DNA of 64,000 bases from Oscillospiraceae bacterium (GTDB lineage Bacteria; Bacillota; Clostridia; Oscillospirales; Acutalibacteraceae), in contig SVOB01000001.1 in the NCBI GenBank assembly GCA_015066565.1, positions 124,001 through 188,000 on the forward strand. Reading direction: 5' to 3'. The notes under the pieces were generated by a model, which was not told where the DNA came from, did not search any database, and saw nothing but the letters and a program-made list of their open reading frames with translations. A program made the translations under genes and the position numbers. Shown piece after piece: positions 16,282-25,232 of the stretch (its first letter is position 1; every line of letters begins with the position of its first letter).

Positions 16282-18048
16282 ATGTTCACGAACAAACAGG
16301 AGTTTGATGTCTTAAAATCAATAATTTCCGAGCCATATATTAACCAACGCAGTTTATCTGAGTTGTCGGGTCATTCGCTCGGAGTTGTAAATAAGTGTAT
16401 TAAATCACTTATTGAAAAAGGTTTTTTGAACGAAGATATCAGACCGACAAAAAAGGCTTTATATGAGTATAGAAACAGGGCTCCTAAAAACGCCGTTATA
16501 CTTGCCGCAGGATTCGGAATGAGAATGGTTCCGATAAATTTAAGCACTCCGAAGGGTTTAATTTCAGTTCACGGCGAGCCCTTGATTGAGAGAATAATTA
16601 ATCAGCTTCATCAGGTCGGTATAAATGACATTACCGTAGTTGTCGGCTTTATGAAAGAAAGCTTTGAGTATTTAATCGATAAATACGGTGTTGAATTGGT
16701 TGTTAATGCAGATTATTCAAAAAAGAATAATCTTAATTCGCTTGCCTTGGTTGCAGACAGGATTTCAAATACCTATATAATTCCGTCGGATATCTGGTCC
16801 GATTTCAATCCGTTTAATAATAATGAAATGTATTCCTGGTATATGGTATCCGATTTGATTGACAATAACAGCAATGTTAGGATTAACAGGAAGATGGAGC
16901 TTGTTAAAGCAACTCATAATGTCGGCGGAAACCAAATGATCGGAATTTCATATTTATTAGAAAAAGATGCCGCCGTTATACGAAAAAAACTAAAGGAATA
17001 CTGTTCAAACGAAAGATTTGACGATAGCTTTTGGGAGGATACTCTTTTTGACGGCGACCGAATGATAATTCCCGCAAGAGTTGTTCATTCAAACGATATT
17101 GTTGAGATTAATACCTATGAGCAGCTCAGGGAACTGGACAGTGAATCCGACCATCTTAAATCAAAAGAGCTTGATACTATTGCCTCTGTTTTTGATACGA
17201 CAGTAGATAATATAGTTGATATTTCTGTTCTTAAAAAGGGCATGACAAACCGCTCGTTTCTTTTTTCCGTTAACGGGAGTAAATATATAATGAGAATACC
17301 GGGCGAGGGAACGGACAGACTGATTAACAGAGCAAATGAGGCTGATGTTTTTAAGACAATTAGCGGTTTGGGTTTTTGTGACGACCCAGTTTATATTAAT
17401 CCGAAAAACGGTTATAAAATAACAAAATATCTTGAAGGTATAAGGGCTTGTGACGCAAACAACGAAGATGATTTGAGTCGCTGTATGAAAAAGCTTCGTG
17501 ATTTCCATAATATGAAGCTTTCTGTAAATCATACCTTTGATATATTCGGTCAGATTGAATTCTACGAAAGCCTTTGGAACGGTAAGCCGTCAGTTTATAA
17601 GGACTATGAAACTACAAAGAAAAACGTTTTGTCATTAAAAAACCTTATTGATAAGAGCGAAAAGGATTGGTGCCTTACTCATATTGACGCCGTACCCGAT
17701 AACTTTCTTTTCTATACAACCGAAGCGGGAGAAGAATCACTTCAATTAACAGATTGGGAATATGCAGGTATGCAGGACCCTCATGTTGATATAGCTATGT
17801 TCTGTATTTACAGTCTTTATGATAAAGAACAGGTTGACAGGCTAATCGATATTTACTTTGAAAAGGAATGCGATATTAGAATTAGAAAGAAAATTTATGC
17901 ATATATTGCCTGCTGCGGTCTTTTATGGTCAAATTGGTGTGAATTTAAAAGCAGTCTCGGCGTTGAATTCGGAGAATACTCGTTGCGTCAGTACCGATAT
18001 GCAAAGGATTATTATAAATACGCAATAAGCGAAACGGAGGAAAAGTGA
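16282..18048 (+). CDS. licA: Winged helix-LicC-LicA fusion (cytidylyltransferase-like plus choline kinase)
   Basis: 588 residues in three parts. Residues 1-65 look like a MarR-type winged helix (SLSELSGHSLGVVNKCIKSLIEKGF). About 72-290 is a LicC-like nucleotidyltransferase (VILAAGFGMRM, TPKGL, Asp170 in PSDIW). About 300-588 is a choline/ethanolamine kinase (THIDAVPDNFLF catalytic loop, LTDWEYAG metal site). The kinase should make phosphocholine. In the middle domain the second expected metal Asp is Asn277 (VEIN rather than EID), so that domain may be inactive or regulatory. AAAGGAAAG precedes the ATG. The stop overlaps the GTG start of the separate licC. Confidence 0.9.
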   Translation: MFTNKQEFDVLKSIISEPYINQRSLSELSGHSLGVVNKCIKSLIEKGFLNEDIRPTKKALYEYRNRAPKNAVILAAGFGMRMVPINLSTPKGLISVHGEPLIERIINQLHQVGINDITVVVGFMKESFEYLIDKYGVELVVNADYSKKNNLNSLALVADRISNTYIIPSDIWSDFNPFNNNEMYSWYMVSDLIDNNSNVRINRKMELVKATHNVGGNQMIGISYLLEKDAAVIRKKLKEYCSNERFDDSFWEDTLFDGDRMIIPARVVHSNDIVEINTYEQLRELDSESDHLKSKELDTIASVFDTTVDNIVDISVLKKGMTNRSFLFSVNGSKYIMRIPGEGTDRLINRANEADVFKTISGLGFCDDPVYINPKNGYKITKYLEGIRACDANNEDDLSRCMKKLRDFHNMKLSVNHTFDIFGQIEFYESLWNGKPSVYKDYETTKKNVLSLKNLIDKSEKDWCLTHIDAVPDNFLFYTTEAGEESLQLTDWEYAGMQDPHVDIAMFCIYSLYDKEQVDRLIDIYFEKECDIRIRKKIYAYIACCGLLWSNWCEFKSSLGVEFGEYSLRQYRYAKDYYKYAISETEEK

Positions 18049-18791
18049 AATTGTCTCAGAAACATACTGTCAAAAGGGCAATAATTATGGCCGCGGGAAT
18101 TGGTAAAAGAATGCAGCCGTTGACATTTAAAACTCCGAAACCGTTGATAAAGGTTAACGGCGTCAGAATGATTGACACGGTTATCGACGCTCTTCACAAG
18201 AACGGAATATTTGAAATATACGTTGTTGTCGGCTATTTAAAGGAACAGTTTTATCCGCTTGAAAAAGAGTATGAGGGGCTAAGAATAATTGAAAATCCCT
18301 ATTTTGATACCTGTAATAATATTTCCTCACTTTATGTTGCGCGAGAGCACCTGAGCGATTGTATAATCCTTGACGGAGATCAGATTGTTTATAATCCTGA
18401 AATTCTGGATATTCATTTTTCACGGTCGGGATATAATGCGGTGTGGACTGATAACGAAACAGACGAATGGCTTATGGAGGTTGAGAACGGAGTTGTAAAA
18501 TCCTGTTCAAGAACGGGCGGCTCTCACGGGTGGCAACTGTTTTCAATATCAAGGTGGTCGGCTGATGACGGAAAAAAGTTGAGAAAATACCTTGAATATG
18601 AATTTGAAAACGGAAACAGACAGATATACTGGGATGACGTTGCCATGTTTTGTCATTTTGAGGATTTTACTCTCGGAATTTACGAAATGCACCCGGGAGA
18701 TATAATAGAAATTGACAGCTTAGATGAGCTTTTAAGGATTGACAAAAGTTATATAATGGAGGTAAAAAATGAACAAAAGCAAAACAGTTGA
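18045..18791 (+). CDS. licC: CTP:phosphocholine cytidylyltransferase (LicC-like)
   Basis: Makes CDP-choline from CTP and phosphocholine for LicD. 248 residues, close to known LicC. IMAAGIGKRMQPLTFKTPKPL is the nucleotide-binding loop; the two expected metal Asps are present, Asp112 in DGDQ and Asp224 in IEIDSL. CNNISSLY matches LicC-type proteins. The GTG start has GGAGG 5 bases upstream and overlaps the licA fusion by 4 bases. It overlaps the BCCT gene by 23 bases. Other phospho-amino-alcohols cannot be excluded as substrate. Confidence 0.9.
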   Translation: MKLSQKHTVKRAIIMAAGIGKRMQPLTFKTPKPLIKVNGVRMIDTVIDALHKNGIFEIYVVVGYLKEQFYPLEKEYEGLRIIENPYFDTCNNISSLYVAREHLSDCIILDGDQIVYNPEILDIHFSRSGYNAVWTDNETDEWLMEVENGVVKSCSRTGGSHGWQLFSISRWSADDGKKLRKYLEYEFENGNRQIYWDDVAMFCHFEDFTLGIYEMHPGDIIEIDSLDELLRIDKSYIMEVKNEQKQNS

Positions 18792-20316
18792 AAAAAACAA
18801 AATTGATTGGCTGATAACGATTGCTCCTTTTGCGCTTATAATCAGTCTTGCAGTTTATCTTTTCGCTTTTCCGGAACAGGCAAATGCCGTTATTTCAAAA
18901 GTAAGGTTCTTTCTTGGCGATACAATGGGGATTTACTATATAATTCTCGGTATTGCAATCCTCGGTATTGCTGTTTTTCTTTGTTTTTCAAAGTACGGCG
19001 ATATTGTACTCGGCGAGCCCGATGAAAAACCTAAGTATTCATTTTTTACGTGGGGAAGTATGATGTTTACCTGCGGTCTTGCCGCCGATATTCTCTTTTA
19101 CAGCTTTGCCGAATGGGTAATGTACGCTACCAACCCTCACATCGCGGAAATGGGGCCGATTGAAGAGTGGGCAGGTGTTTTCCCGCTTTTCCATTGGAGC
19201 TTTATTCCCTGGGCATTTTATCTCGTGCTTGCCGTTGCATTCGGATTTATGCTTCACGTCAGAAAAAGAAATAAACAGCGTTATTCTGAGGCATGCAGAC
19301 CTGTAATCGGCGATAAGAATGCAGACGGATTACTCGGAAGAATAATTGACCTTTTTGCTTTGTTCGCTTTGCTTGCGGGAACGGCTACTACCTTTTCTGT
19401 TGCAACGCCGCTTATGGCAGGCATTATTGTTAAGCTTTTCGGAATAACTGTTTCAAGAACAGTTGTAACAATAATAATTCTTCTGATTACCTGCGCCGTA
19501 TATACCTATGCAGTTCTTCACGGGTTTAAGGGAATCAGTTTTCTTGCTAAATTCTGTATTTATGCATTCTTCGGCTTGCTTCTTATAATACTTCTTGTAG
19601 GCGGTCAGAGACGTTTTATTATTGAAAACGGTGTTCAGAGTCTTGGAAAAATGTTTCAGAATTTTATCGGCCTCTGTACTTATACCGATCCGTCCAGAAA
19701 AAACAATTTTCCGCAGGATTGGACAATTTACTACTGGGCGTATTGGATGGTTTGGTGTATTGCCGCGCCGTTCTTTATCGGTAATATTTCCCGAGGAAGA
19801 AAGGTTAAGCAGGTTATCGCCGGCGGCTTTCTTTTCGGAATAGGCAGTACGATTATCAGCTTTATTATAATCGGAAATTACAGCCTTGGTTTACAAACAA
19901 GCGGAGCAGCCGATTTTGTAACAATGTATAATGAGTCAGGCGATTTGTACGGGCTTATTCTCGAAATAGTAGACACTATGCCCGCTTCTACAGTCATTCT
20001 CGCGCTTATTCTTATCTGTATGATAGCTTTCTATGCAACCTCTTTTGATTCAATTGCGTACACGGCTGCGTGTTACAGCTATAAAAAAATTGAAGAAGAT
20101 GAAAAGCCTCATAAGTTTATAACTCTTCTTTGGTGCTTGCTTCTTATTGTTCTTCCCATTGCTCTTGTTTTCTCTGAAAGCAGTATGAATAATATTCAGA
20201 GTGTAAGCATAATATCCGCTTTCCCGATCGGTATTATAATGATTATTATGATATGGAGTTTCTTTAAGGAAGCAAAAAAATATATGAAAGAATTGAAAGA
20301 CAGGCGTAATAAATAA
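18769..20316 (+). CDS. BCCT-family transporter, probable choline importer
   Basis: Twelve-span secondary transporter of the betaine/choline/carnitine family. 515 residues with the family core WTIYYWAYWMVWCIAAPFFIG around residue 325 and a following basic GRKVKQV. Other BCCT landmarks are the FHWSFIPWAFYLV helix and the ATSFDSIAY segment. GGAGG precedes the ATG, which lies inside licC, giving tight coupling. Its place directly after licA/licC points to choline uptake for phosphocholine synthesis, the job done by LicB in Haemophilus and pneumococcus. Confidence 0.92.
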   Translation: MNKSKTVEKNKIDWLITIAPFALIISLAVYLFAFPEQANAVISKVRFFLGDTMGIYYIILGIAILGIAVFLCFSKYGDIVLGEPDEKPKYSFFTWGSMMFTCGLAADILFYSFAEWVMYATNPHIAEMGPIEEWAGVFPLFHWSFIPWAFYLVLAVAFGFMLHVRKRNKQRYSEACRPVIGDKNADGLLGRIIDLFALFALLAGTATTFSVATPLMAGIIVKLFGITVSRTVVTIIILLITCAVYTYAVLHGFKGISFLAKFCIYAFFGLLLIILLVGGQRRFIIENGVQSLGKMFQNFIGLCTYTDPSRKNNFPQDWTIYYWAYWMVWCIAAPFFIGNISRGRKVKQVIAGGFLFGIGSTIISFIIIGNYSLGLQTSGAADFVTMYNESGDLYGLILEIVDTMPASTVILALILICMIAFYATSFDSIAYTAACYSYKKIEEDEKPHKFITLLWCLLLIVLPIALVFSESSMNNIQSVSIISAFPIGIIMIIMIWSFFKEAKKYMKELKDRRNK

Positions 20317-20335
20317 TCAGTGTTTAAGAAAAGTG

Positions 20336-20364
20336 TTTTACTTTTTTTATTAATAAGATATAAT
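20336..20364 (+). promoter_or_regulatory. Possible promoter with -10 adjoining the next start codon
   Basis: A perfect TATAAT (20359-20364) lies only 8 bases before the ATG at 20373, with a poor -35 (TTTTAC) 17 bases upstream. Transcription from it would begin within a few bases of the ATG, giving a nearly leaderless message. No ribosome-binding site is visible before that ATG. Confidence 0.35.
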
Positions 20365-20372
20365 ACTTTACA

Positions 20373-22094
20373 ATGAATATGTATCTCGAACTAATTGTTT
20401 CATTAATAATACTTATTGCTCTTGTTATACTCGGCAGGAAATTAACGAATACCAAATATGAAAAGCCTTTAAATGTTATACTTTTTATATGTTATTTCGT
20501 AACTCTTATATATATCACGTTTATAAGAGGGGGTCGCTCAGGAATAAGCGGAGTGAGCATAAGGTTTCCTTTGCCGTTCTTACAGGCAATTATTTCGTTG
20601 CATTACGGCATGATAGCGAATCGTTCGGTACTGAACGTTTTGCTCTTTGTTCCGTTTGGGTTTCTGTTTCCCCGTATTATAGAAAATTTCTGCAAGACAA
20701 TCGGTAAATCAAAAGCAGTAAAATGGTGGCTGGTTGTTATTTGCGGTTTTACGGTTTCATTATTAATCGAAATAAGCCAACTTGTATTTAAATTCGGTAT
20801 ATTTGAGCTCGACGACCTTATAAAAAACACTCTGGGCTCATTTATCGGTTACTATCTTTATAAAAGGTTTATTATAAATAATAAGTTTTCCAAAAAGGCG
20901 GAGAGTAAAAGTATGAATGAAATTGACAAAGGTTTCATTTTGAATTTAATAAGAAAATCGCTTTCTGTCGCTGATGAGGTGCAGTTGAACTTTAACAGTG
21001 TTGAAGATGTTACAAAAGTTATTCTGAACAGCGGTATTATTCTTACGGTTTACCCGACGGTGAAGTCTTTGGCGGAAGATGAAAATTCTTCGGATAAAAT
21101 CAAACAGTTGGAAGAAATGCTCAGAAAGCATTATCTTTTAACCTTAAAGCAGAATATTCTACAGGGATTTGAGGGAGAGCAGGTTCTTAAAAAGCTTAGC
21201 GAAAACAGGTTGAATTGTATAGCTTTAAAGGGCTGGGAATTGAGAAAAATGTATCCCGAGCCTACAATGCGTCAGATGGCTGACCTTGATATTCTAGTAA
21301 AACCTTATGATTATTCTGCTATTAAACAGGTTGCGGAAGACTGCGGCTTTAAAACCGAGAGCGACGAATCGTCCTGGAAACACGACAGCTTTTTTAAAAA
21401 CGGAATCCAGATTGAAATGCACAAAAGACTTACCGACGACAGTAACCTTATTAAAAGCTGGGAAAACGAAATGTGGAACAGAGCCGTAAAGGCTGATGAC
21501 GGAAGCCTTTACAGGATGTCCGATGAGGATTATTACATTTTCCACTTTATTCATCTTCATAAAGATTTTATGAACGGCAGTCTCGGGCTGAGAAGATTAA
21601 TTGACACTTGGCTTTTAAGCAAAAGAGAAGTTGACAATTCGTTTGTTGAAGAAAAACTAAACGAATTCGGTATTTATACTTTCAGCCAAAGGATAATTAA
21701 TCTCTGTAAGGCTTTAATGGGCGAAATTGACTTTGATGAAAACAGCAAGATTTTGCTTAATCACGCGTTTAATGTGGGTATTTACGGAACTACTGAAAGC
21801 TATAAGGCGGGTCGAATTGCTTCAATGAGTGACGGTAATCTTAAACACGGCAAACTGCGTTCACTGTTTTCAGCTGTCTTTCTTCCGATTTCAAGGATGA
21901 AGGCTCAGTTTCCCGTGCTTGAAAAATGGCCGGTTCTTTTGCCTTTCTGTTGGTTGAAAAGAATTTTCAGATTTCTCAAAGGCGATTTAAAAAAGAGCAG
22001 ACAATTACTTGATTACAGCAAAATTAACGAAGAGGACTACCTCGAAATGAAAAGGTTTTTCGAGGCAGGCGGGGTAACTGAAAATAATAATTAA
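20373..22094 (+). CDS. VanZ-like membrane domain fused to NTP_transf_5-type nucleotidyltransferase
   Basis: 573 residues. Residues 1-170 are a VanZ-like domain with four or five hydrophobic spans and the conserved NVLLFVPFGFLFP and EISQLVFKFGIFELDDLIKNTLGSFIGY stretches. From about 185 a soluble domain resembles the uncharacterised nucleotidyltransferase family PF14907 (CIALKGWELRKMYPEP, MRQMADLDIL, HFIHLHKDF). Such proteins occur in surface-polysaccharide loci. The ATG lacks a ribosome-binding site and follows a TATAAT closely; a second in-frame ATG with a good site lies at 20913. Last gene of the glycan block. The reaction is unknown. Confidence 0.85.
   Translation: MNMYLELIVSLIILIALVILGRKLTNTKYEKPLNVILFICYFVTLIYITFIRGGRSGISGVSIRFPLPFLQAIISLHYGMIANRSVLNVLLFVPFGFLFPRIIENFCKTIGKSKAVKWWLVVICGFTVSLLIEISQLVFKFGIFELDDLIKNTLGSFIGYYLYKRFIINNKFSKKAESKSMNEIDKGFILNLIRKSLSVADEVQLNFNSVEDVTKVILNSGIILTVYPTVKSLAEDENSSDKIKQLEEMLRKHYLLTLKQNILQGFEGEQVLKKLSENRLNCIALKGWELRKMYPEPTMRQMADLDILVKPYDYSAIKQVAEDCGFKTESDESSWKHDSFFKNGIQIEMHKRLTDDSNLIKSWENEMWNRAVKADDGSLYRMSDEDYYIFHFIHLHKDFMNGSLGLRRLIDTWLLSKREVDNSFVEEKLNEFGIYTFSQRIINLCKALMGEIDFDENSKILLNHAFNVGIYGTTESYKAGRIASMSDGNLKHGKLRSLFSAVFLPISRMKAQFPVLEKWPVLLPFCWLKRIFRFLKGDLKKSRQLLDYSKINEEDYLEMKRFFEAGGVTENNN
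20897..20915 (+). promoter_or_regulatory. Internal ribosome-binding site and in-frame ATG (nested product)
   Basis: GGCGGAGAG lies about 9 bases before an ATG at 20913, in frame with the 20373 gene (residue 181), exactly at the border between the VanZ part and the nucleotidyltransferase part. It could yield a separate soluble ~393-residue nucleotidyltransferase. This is better supported by its ribosome-binding site than the full-length start. Confidence 0.5.
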
Positions 22095-22100
22095 ATATAA

Positions 22101-22131
22101 AAAAAGAAGCAAGATTTTCTTGCTTCTTTTT
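22101..22131. terminator. Bidirectional terminator between convergent operons
   Basis: AAAAGAAGCAAGA, short loop, TCTTGCTTCTTTT followed by T-rich sequence, with A-rich sequence on the other side. It separates the plus-strand glycan operon from the minus-strand uronate operon and can serve both. Confidence 0.85.
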
Positions 22132-22142
22132 ATTTGACTGAT

Positions 22143-23426
22143 TTAATCTCTTTTAAATAAATCTCTTGTATAGACCTTTTCCTTAACGTCGTCAAGTAAA
22201 GAATCATATCTGTTGGCAATAATACAGGAACTTTGTTTTTTAAATTTTACTAAATCGTTTACTATTTCAGAGCCGAAAAATGTAGTTCCGTTTTCGAGGG
22301 AAGGCTCGTAGATAATTACCTTTGCGCCCTTTGCCTTTATTCTTTTCATAACTCCCTGAATAGAGGATTGTCTGAAATTATCGGAATTTGATTTCATAGC
22401 GAGCTTATAAATACCGATTGTTATTTCTTTCTGGCTGATTTCCTTTTCAAAAGAGTAAAAATCGTTTTCGCTGTATGTTCCGGCTTTTTCAAGAACTCTA
22501 TCGGCAATATAATCTTTACGTGTTCTGTTGCTGTCGACAATTGCCTGAATAAGATTTTCAGGAACGTCCTTGTAGTTTGCGAGCAACTGCTTCGTGTCTT
22601 TGGGAAGACAATAACCACCGTAACCGAAGGAGGGATTGTTATAATAATCGCCGATTCTCGGGTCAAGGCAAACGCCTTTTATTATTGAAGCGGTATCAAG
22701 CCCTTTAATTTCAGCATAGGTGTCAAGCTCATTGAAAAAGCTGATTCTCAAAGCAAGATAAGTGTTTGAAAAAAGCTTTGTTGCTTCGGCCTCGGTGCTG
22801 TTCATAAATAAAACGGAGACATCTTCCTTTAATGAATTCTGTTTTAAAAGAGAAGCGAATTCTTCGGCTTTTCCCGTTTTATTATTACAACCAATTATAA
22901 TTCTTGAAGGGTAAAGATTGTCATATAAAGCTTTCGATTCTCTTAAAAATTCGGGGCTGAAAATAATATCAAGCTCAGGATATAAGCTGTTCAATTCTTT
23001 TGTAAAGCCAACGGGAACGGTTGATTTGATTATTATAGCAGGTTTGTTTTCCTTTTCTGAAATCAAATCGTTTATATTTTTTATAATGCCGAGAACTGCC
23101 GAACAGTCAAAGAAATTCTGTTTTGGGTCGTAATTAGTAGGCGCTGCAATAATGATAAAATCAGCGTTCTTATAAGCCTCGTCACCGTTTGTCGTAGCTT
23201 TGATTGACAGCTTTCTTTCCCCGTTTTTATACTCGGATAAGTATTTCTCAATATATTCGTCACGGATAGGAGAAGTAAAACTATTAAGAAGATTTACCTT
23301 TTCTTCAATTATATCAACTACTGTTACATTACAGTTCTGTGACAAAAGAACAGCAAGGGACAGACCTACATAGCCCATCCCTGCAACTGCAATATTATAA
23401 TTGTTTATAGCATTATTATTTTCCAT
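22143..23426 (-). CDS. UDP-glucose 6-dehydrogenase (UDP-Glc/GDP-Man dehydrogenase family)
   Basis: Oxidises a UDP-sugar at C6 to the uronate with two NAD, here most likely UDP-glucose to UDP-glucuronate. 427 residues. The Rossmann motif is [12 protein letters not shown], followed by STVPVGFT; the catalytic Cys lies in [14 protein letters not shown] at 23426 was chosen because AAGGAG lies 4 bases before it; a further ATG upstream at 23450 has no site. It overlaps the epimerase by 11 bases. Last gene of the minus-strand operon. UDP-ManNAc or other substrates are possible, but the neighbouring GlcA epimerase favours glucose. Confidence 0.88.
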   Translation of the reverse strand: MENNNAINNYNIAVAGMGYVGLSLAVLLSQNCNVTVVDIIEEKVNLLNSFTSPIRDEYIEKYLSEYKNGERKLSIKATTNGDEAYKNADFIIIAAPTNYDPKQNFFDCSAVLGIIKNINDLISEKENKPAIIIKSTVPVGFTKELNSLYPELDIIFSPEFLRESKALYDNLYPSRIIIGCNNKTGKAEEFASLLKQNSLKEDVSVLFMNSTEAEATKLFSNTYLALRISFFNELDTYAEIKGLDTASIIKGVCLDPRIGDYYNNPSFGYGGYCLPKDTKQLLANYKDVPENLIQAIVDSNRTRKDYIADRVLEKAGTYSENDFYSFEKEISQKEITIGIYKLAMKSNSDNFRQSSIQGVMKRIKAKGAKVIIYEPSLENGTTFFGSEIVNDLVKFKKQSSCIIANRYDSLLDDVKEKVYTRDLFKRD

Positions 23427-24489
23427 AATACTCCTTATACCATAAGGCAAATTTATTTAAGCCTTCCTTAATGCCGATTGTCGGAGTGAAGCCGAAATCG
23501 TCCTCAAGAGCCTTTGAATCGGCGTAAGTTACGGGAACGTCTCCGGGTTGCATACCGACAAGCTCTTTATGCGCTTCAAAGTCGTAATTTTCGGGAAGAA
23601 CACCGTTATCAACAAGAGCGTGCTGTAAGGTGTCGATATAGTCAAGAAGGTTTTCGGGAGTTCCGCCGCCGATATTATAAATTGAATACGGGGGCAGGGG
23701 AAGCCCGTCCTCACCGTTTTCCTTTGAGGGAGCGCCCTTCATTACCCTGTATATACCTTCGACAATATCGTCAATATAAGTGAAATCGCGCTTGCAGTTT
23801 CCGTAATTGAAAATCTGAATTGTATCGCCCTTTACAAGCCTGTTTGTAGCGGAAAAATAAAACATATCAGGTCTTCCCGCAGGTCCGTAAACAGTGAAAA
23901 ATCTTAAGCCTGTTGTGGGAATGTTATAAAGCTTGCTGTAACAGTGAGCAAGAAGCTCGTTCGATTTTTTTGTAGCCGCATAAAGGCTGACGGGGTTATC
24001 TACCTTATCCTCGACGCTGAACGGAATTTTTTTATTTCCGCCGTAAACCGATGAAGACGAAGCGTAAACAAGATGCTCAACCGGATAGTTTCTGCAGGCT
24101 TCAAGTATATTATAAAAGCCTATTATATTGCTTTCAATATAAACGTCAGGGTGGTCGATGGAATATCTTACGCCTGCCTGAGCCGCAAGGTTTACTACAA
24201 TTTCGGGCTGATAGTTTCTGAAAACTTTTTCTATTAATTCTTTATCGGCAAGTGAGCCTTTGATAAAGAAATGTTCAGTTTCGGATAACTCGGCGGCTTT
24301 TTCAATCAGTGAAAGTCTGTATTCCTTCAGCGACGGGTCATAATAATCGTTCATATTGTCAAGGCTGATAACTCTTTTGCAGGAGTTATTATTTAGCAGT
24401 CTTAAAACAAGATTTGCGCCGATAAACCCCGGCGACCCGGTTACAAGAATTGTTTTATTTTTTAAGTCAATATTTTTTTTCATTTTCAA
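23416..24489 (-). CDS. UDP-glucuronate 4-epimerase (CapI/GAE-like SDR)
   Basis: Extended short-chain dehydrogenase interconverting UDP-glucuronate and UDP-galacturonate. 357 residues with [11 protein letters not shown] for NAD binding, [11 protein letters not shown], the catalytic YAATKK, and [15 protein letters not shown], a stretch typical of the CapI/GAE group. It sits between the nucleotidyltransferase and the UDP-glucose dehydrogenase, so the operon can reach UDP-GalA both from UDP-Glc and, perhaps, by salvage. Its ribosome-binding site is weak (TAGG 9 bases upstream). Confidence 0.9.
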   Translation of the reverse strand: MKMKKNIDLKNKTILVTGSPGFIGANLVLRLLNNNSCKRVISLDNMNDYYDPSLKEYRLSLIEKAAELSETEHFFIKGSLADKELIEKVFRNYQPEIVVNLAAQAGVRYSIDHPDVYIESNIIGFYNILEACRNYPVEHLVYASSSSVYGGNKKIPFSVEDKVDNPVSLYAATKKSNELLAHCYSKLYNIPTTGLRFFTVYGPAGRPDMFYFSATNRLVKGDTIQIFNYGNCKRDFTYIDDIVEGIYRVMKGAPSKENGEDGLPLPPYSIYNIGGGTPENLLDYIDTLQHALVDNGVLPENYDFEAHKELVGMQPGDVPVTYADSKALEDDFGFTPTIGIKEGLNKFALWYKEYYGK

Positions 24490-24492
24490 AAC

Positions 24493-25230
24493 CTACTTTA
24501 TTATACCCTTGTAAGTGTTCTTTATCTCGTTATAGCTCTCAAGCGAGCCAATATCAAATCTGTTGCCCGGCATTTCCATACTGAACATAGCGGTGTGTTT
24601 GCACATCCAACCGACAAGACTCCCCGGAGCGTCAACTCCGCAACCGTCGGAAATTGCCCTGTTTATCAGTTTGATATCTTCCTTTTTATAGAAATAAAAC
24701 GGGGGAGTGCACCAGTTTGATTTCGGGACTTCGGGTTTTTCTTCAAGTGAAATAAGTCTGTCGCTTGCGTCAATTTCGGCAACTCCGCATTTTTTAAGTC
24801 TTTTTTCGTCTTTTTCAAAATACCTCATTACGCAGGAAGCGTTTTTTTCAAGAGCGTATTTAATGAAATGAGTCAAAGAAAAATCGAGAACGTTGTCGCC
24901 TGCAAGAATAATCATATCGTCGTCAAGTGAAAGCGAGTCAATTGCGAACTTAATGTCCATAACAGCGCCTAAACGGTTTTCGTTTGATGTAGTCATATCG
25001 TCGACTACAGATATTTTTACAGACTTTTCTTTTGACCAATTGTTGAAATGCTCAACGAATTTATGGTTTGAAATAACAACATACTCGTCAATAATTCCGA
25101 GCGAATCAATATCGTCGATTAACCAATCGAGAATTGTTTTATCCTTAACTTTTAATAAAGGCTTAGGAAAGTTTTCGGTTAACGGATAAAGCCTTGTGGC
25201 ATAACCTGCCGCTAATAATAAGCATTTCAT
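24493..25230 (-). CDS. Sugar-1-phosphate nucleotidyltransferase
   Basis: Single-domain nucleotidyltransferase of about 245 residues with LLLAAGYATRLYPLTENFPKP at the N-terminus, LAGDNV (first metal Asp) and NRFDIGSLESY (second). It makes an NDP-sugar from a sugar-1-phosphate. Directly after the galacturonokinase-like gene, it is a natural partner giving UDP-galacturonate from GalA-1-P; glucose-1-P or another substrate is equally compatible with the fold. ATG 25230 has GAGGG upstream at a good distance; ATG 25236 is an alternative. Confidence 0.87.
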   Translation of the reverse strand: MKCLLLAAGYATRLYPLTENFPKPLLKVKDKTILDWLIDDIDSLGIIDEYVVISNHKFVEHFNNWSKEKSVKISVVDDMTTSNENRLGAVMDIKFAIDSLSLDDDMIILAGDNVLDFSLTHFIKYALEKNASCVMRYFEKDEKRLKKCGVAEIDASDRLISLEEKPEVPKSNWCTPPFYFYKKEDIKLINRAISDGCGVDAPGSLVGWMCKHTAMFSMEMPGNRFDIGSLESYNEIKNTYKGIIK

Positions 25231-25232
25231 TT

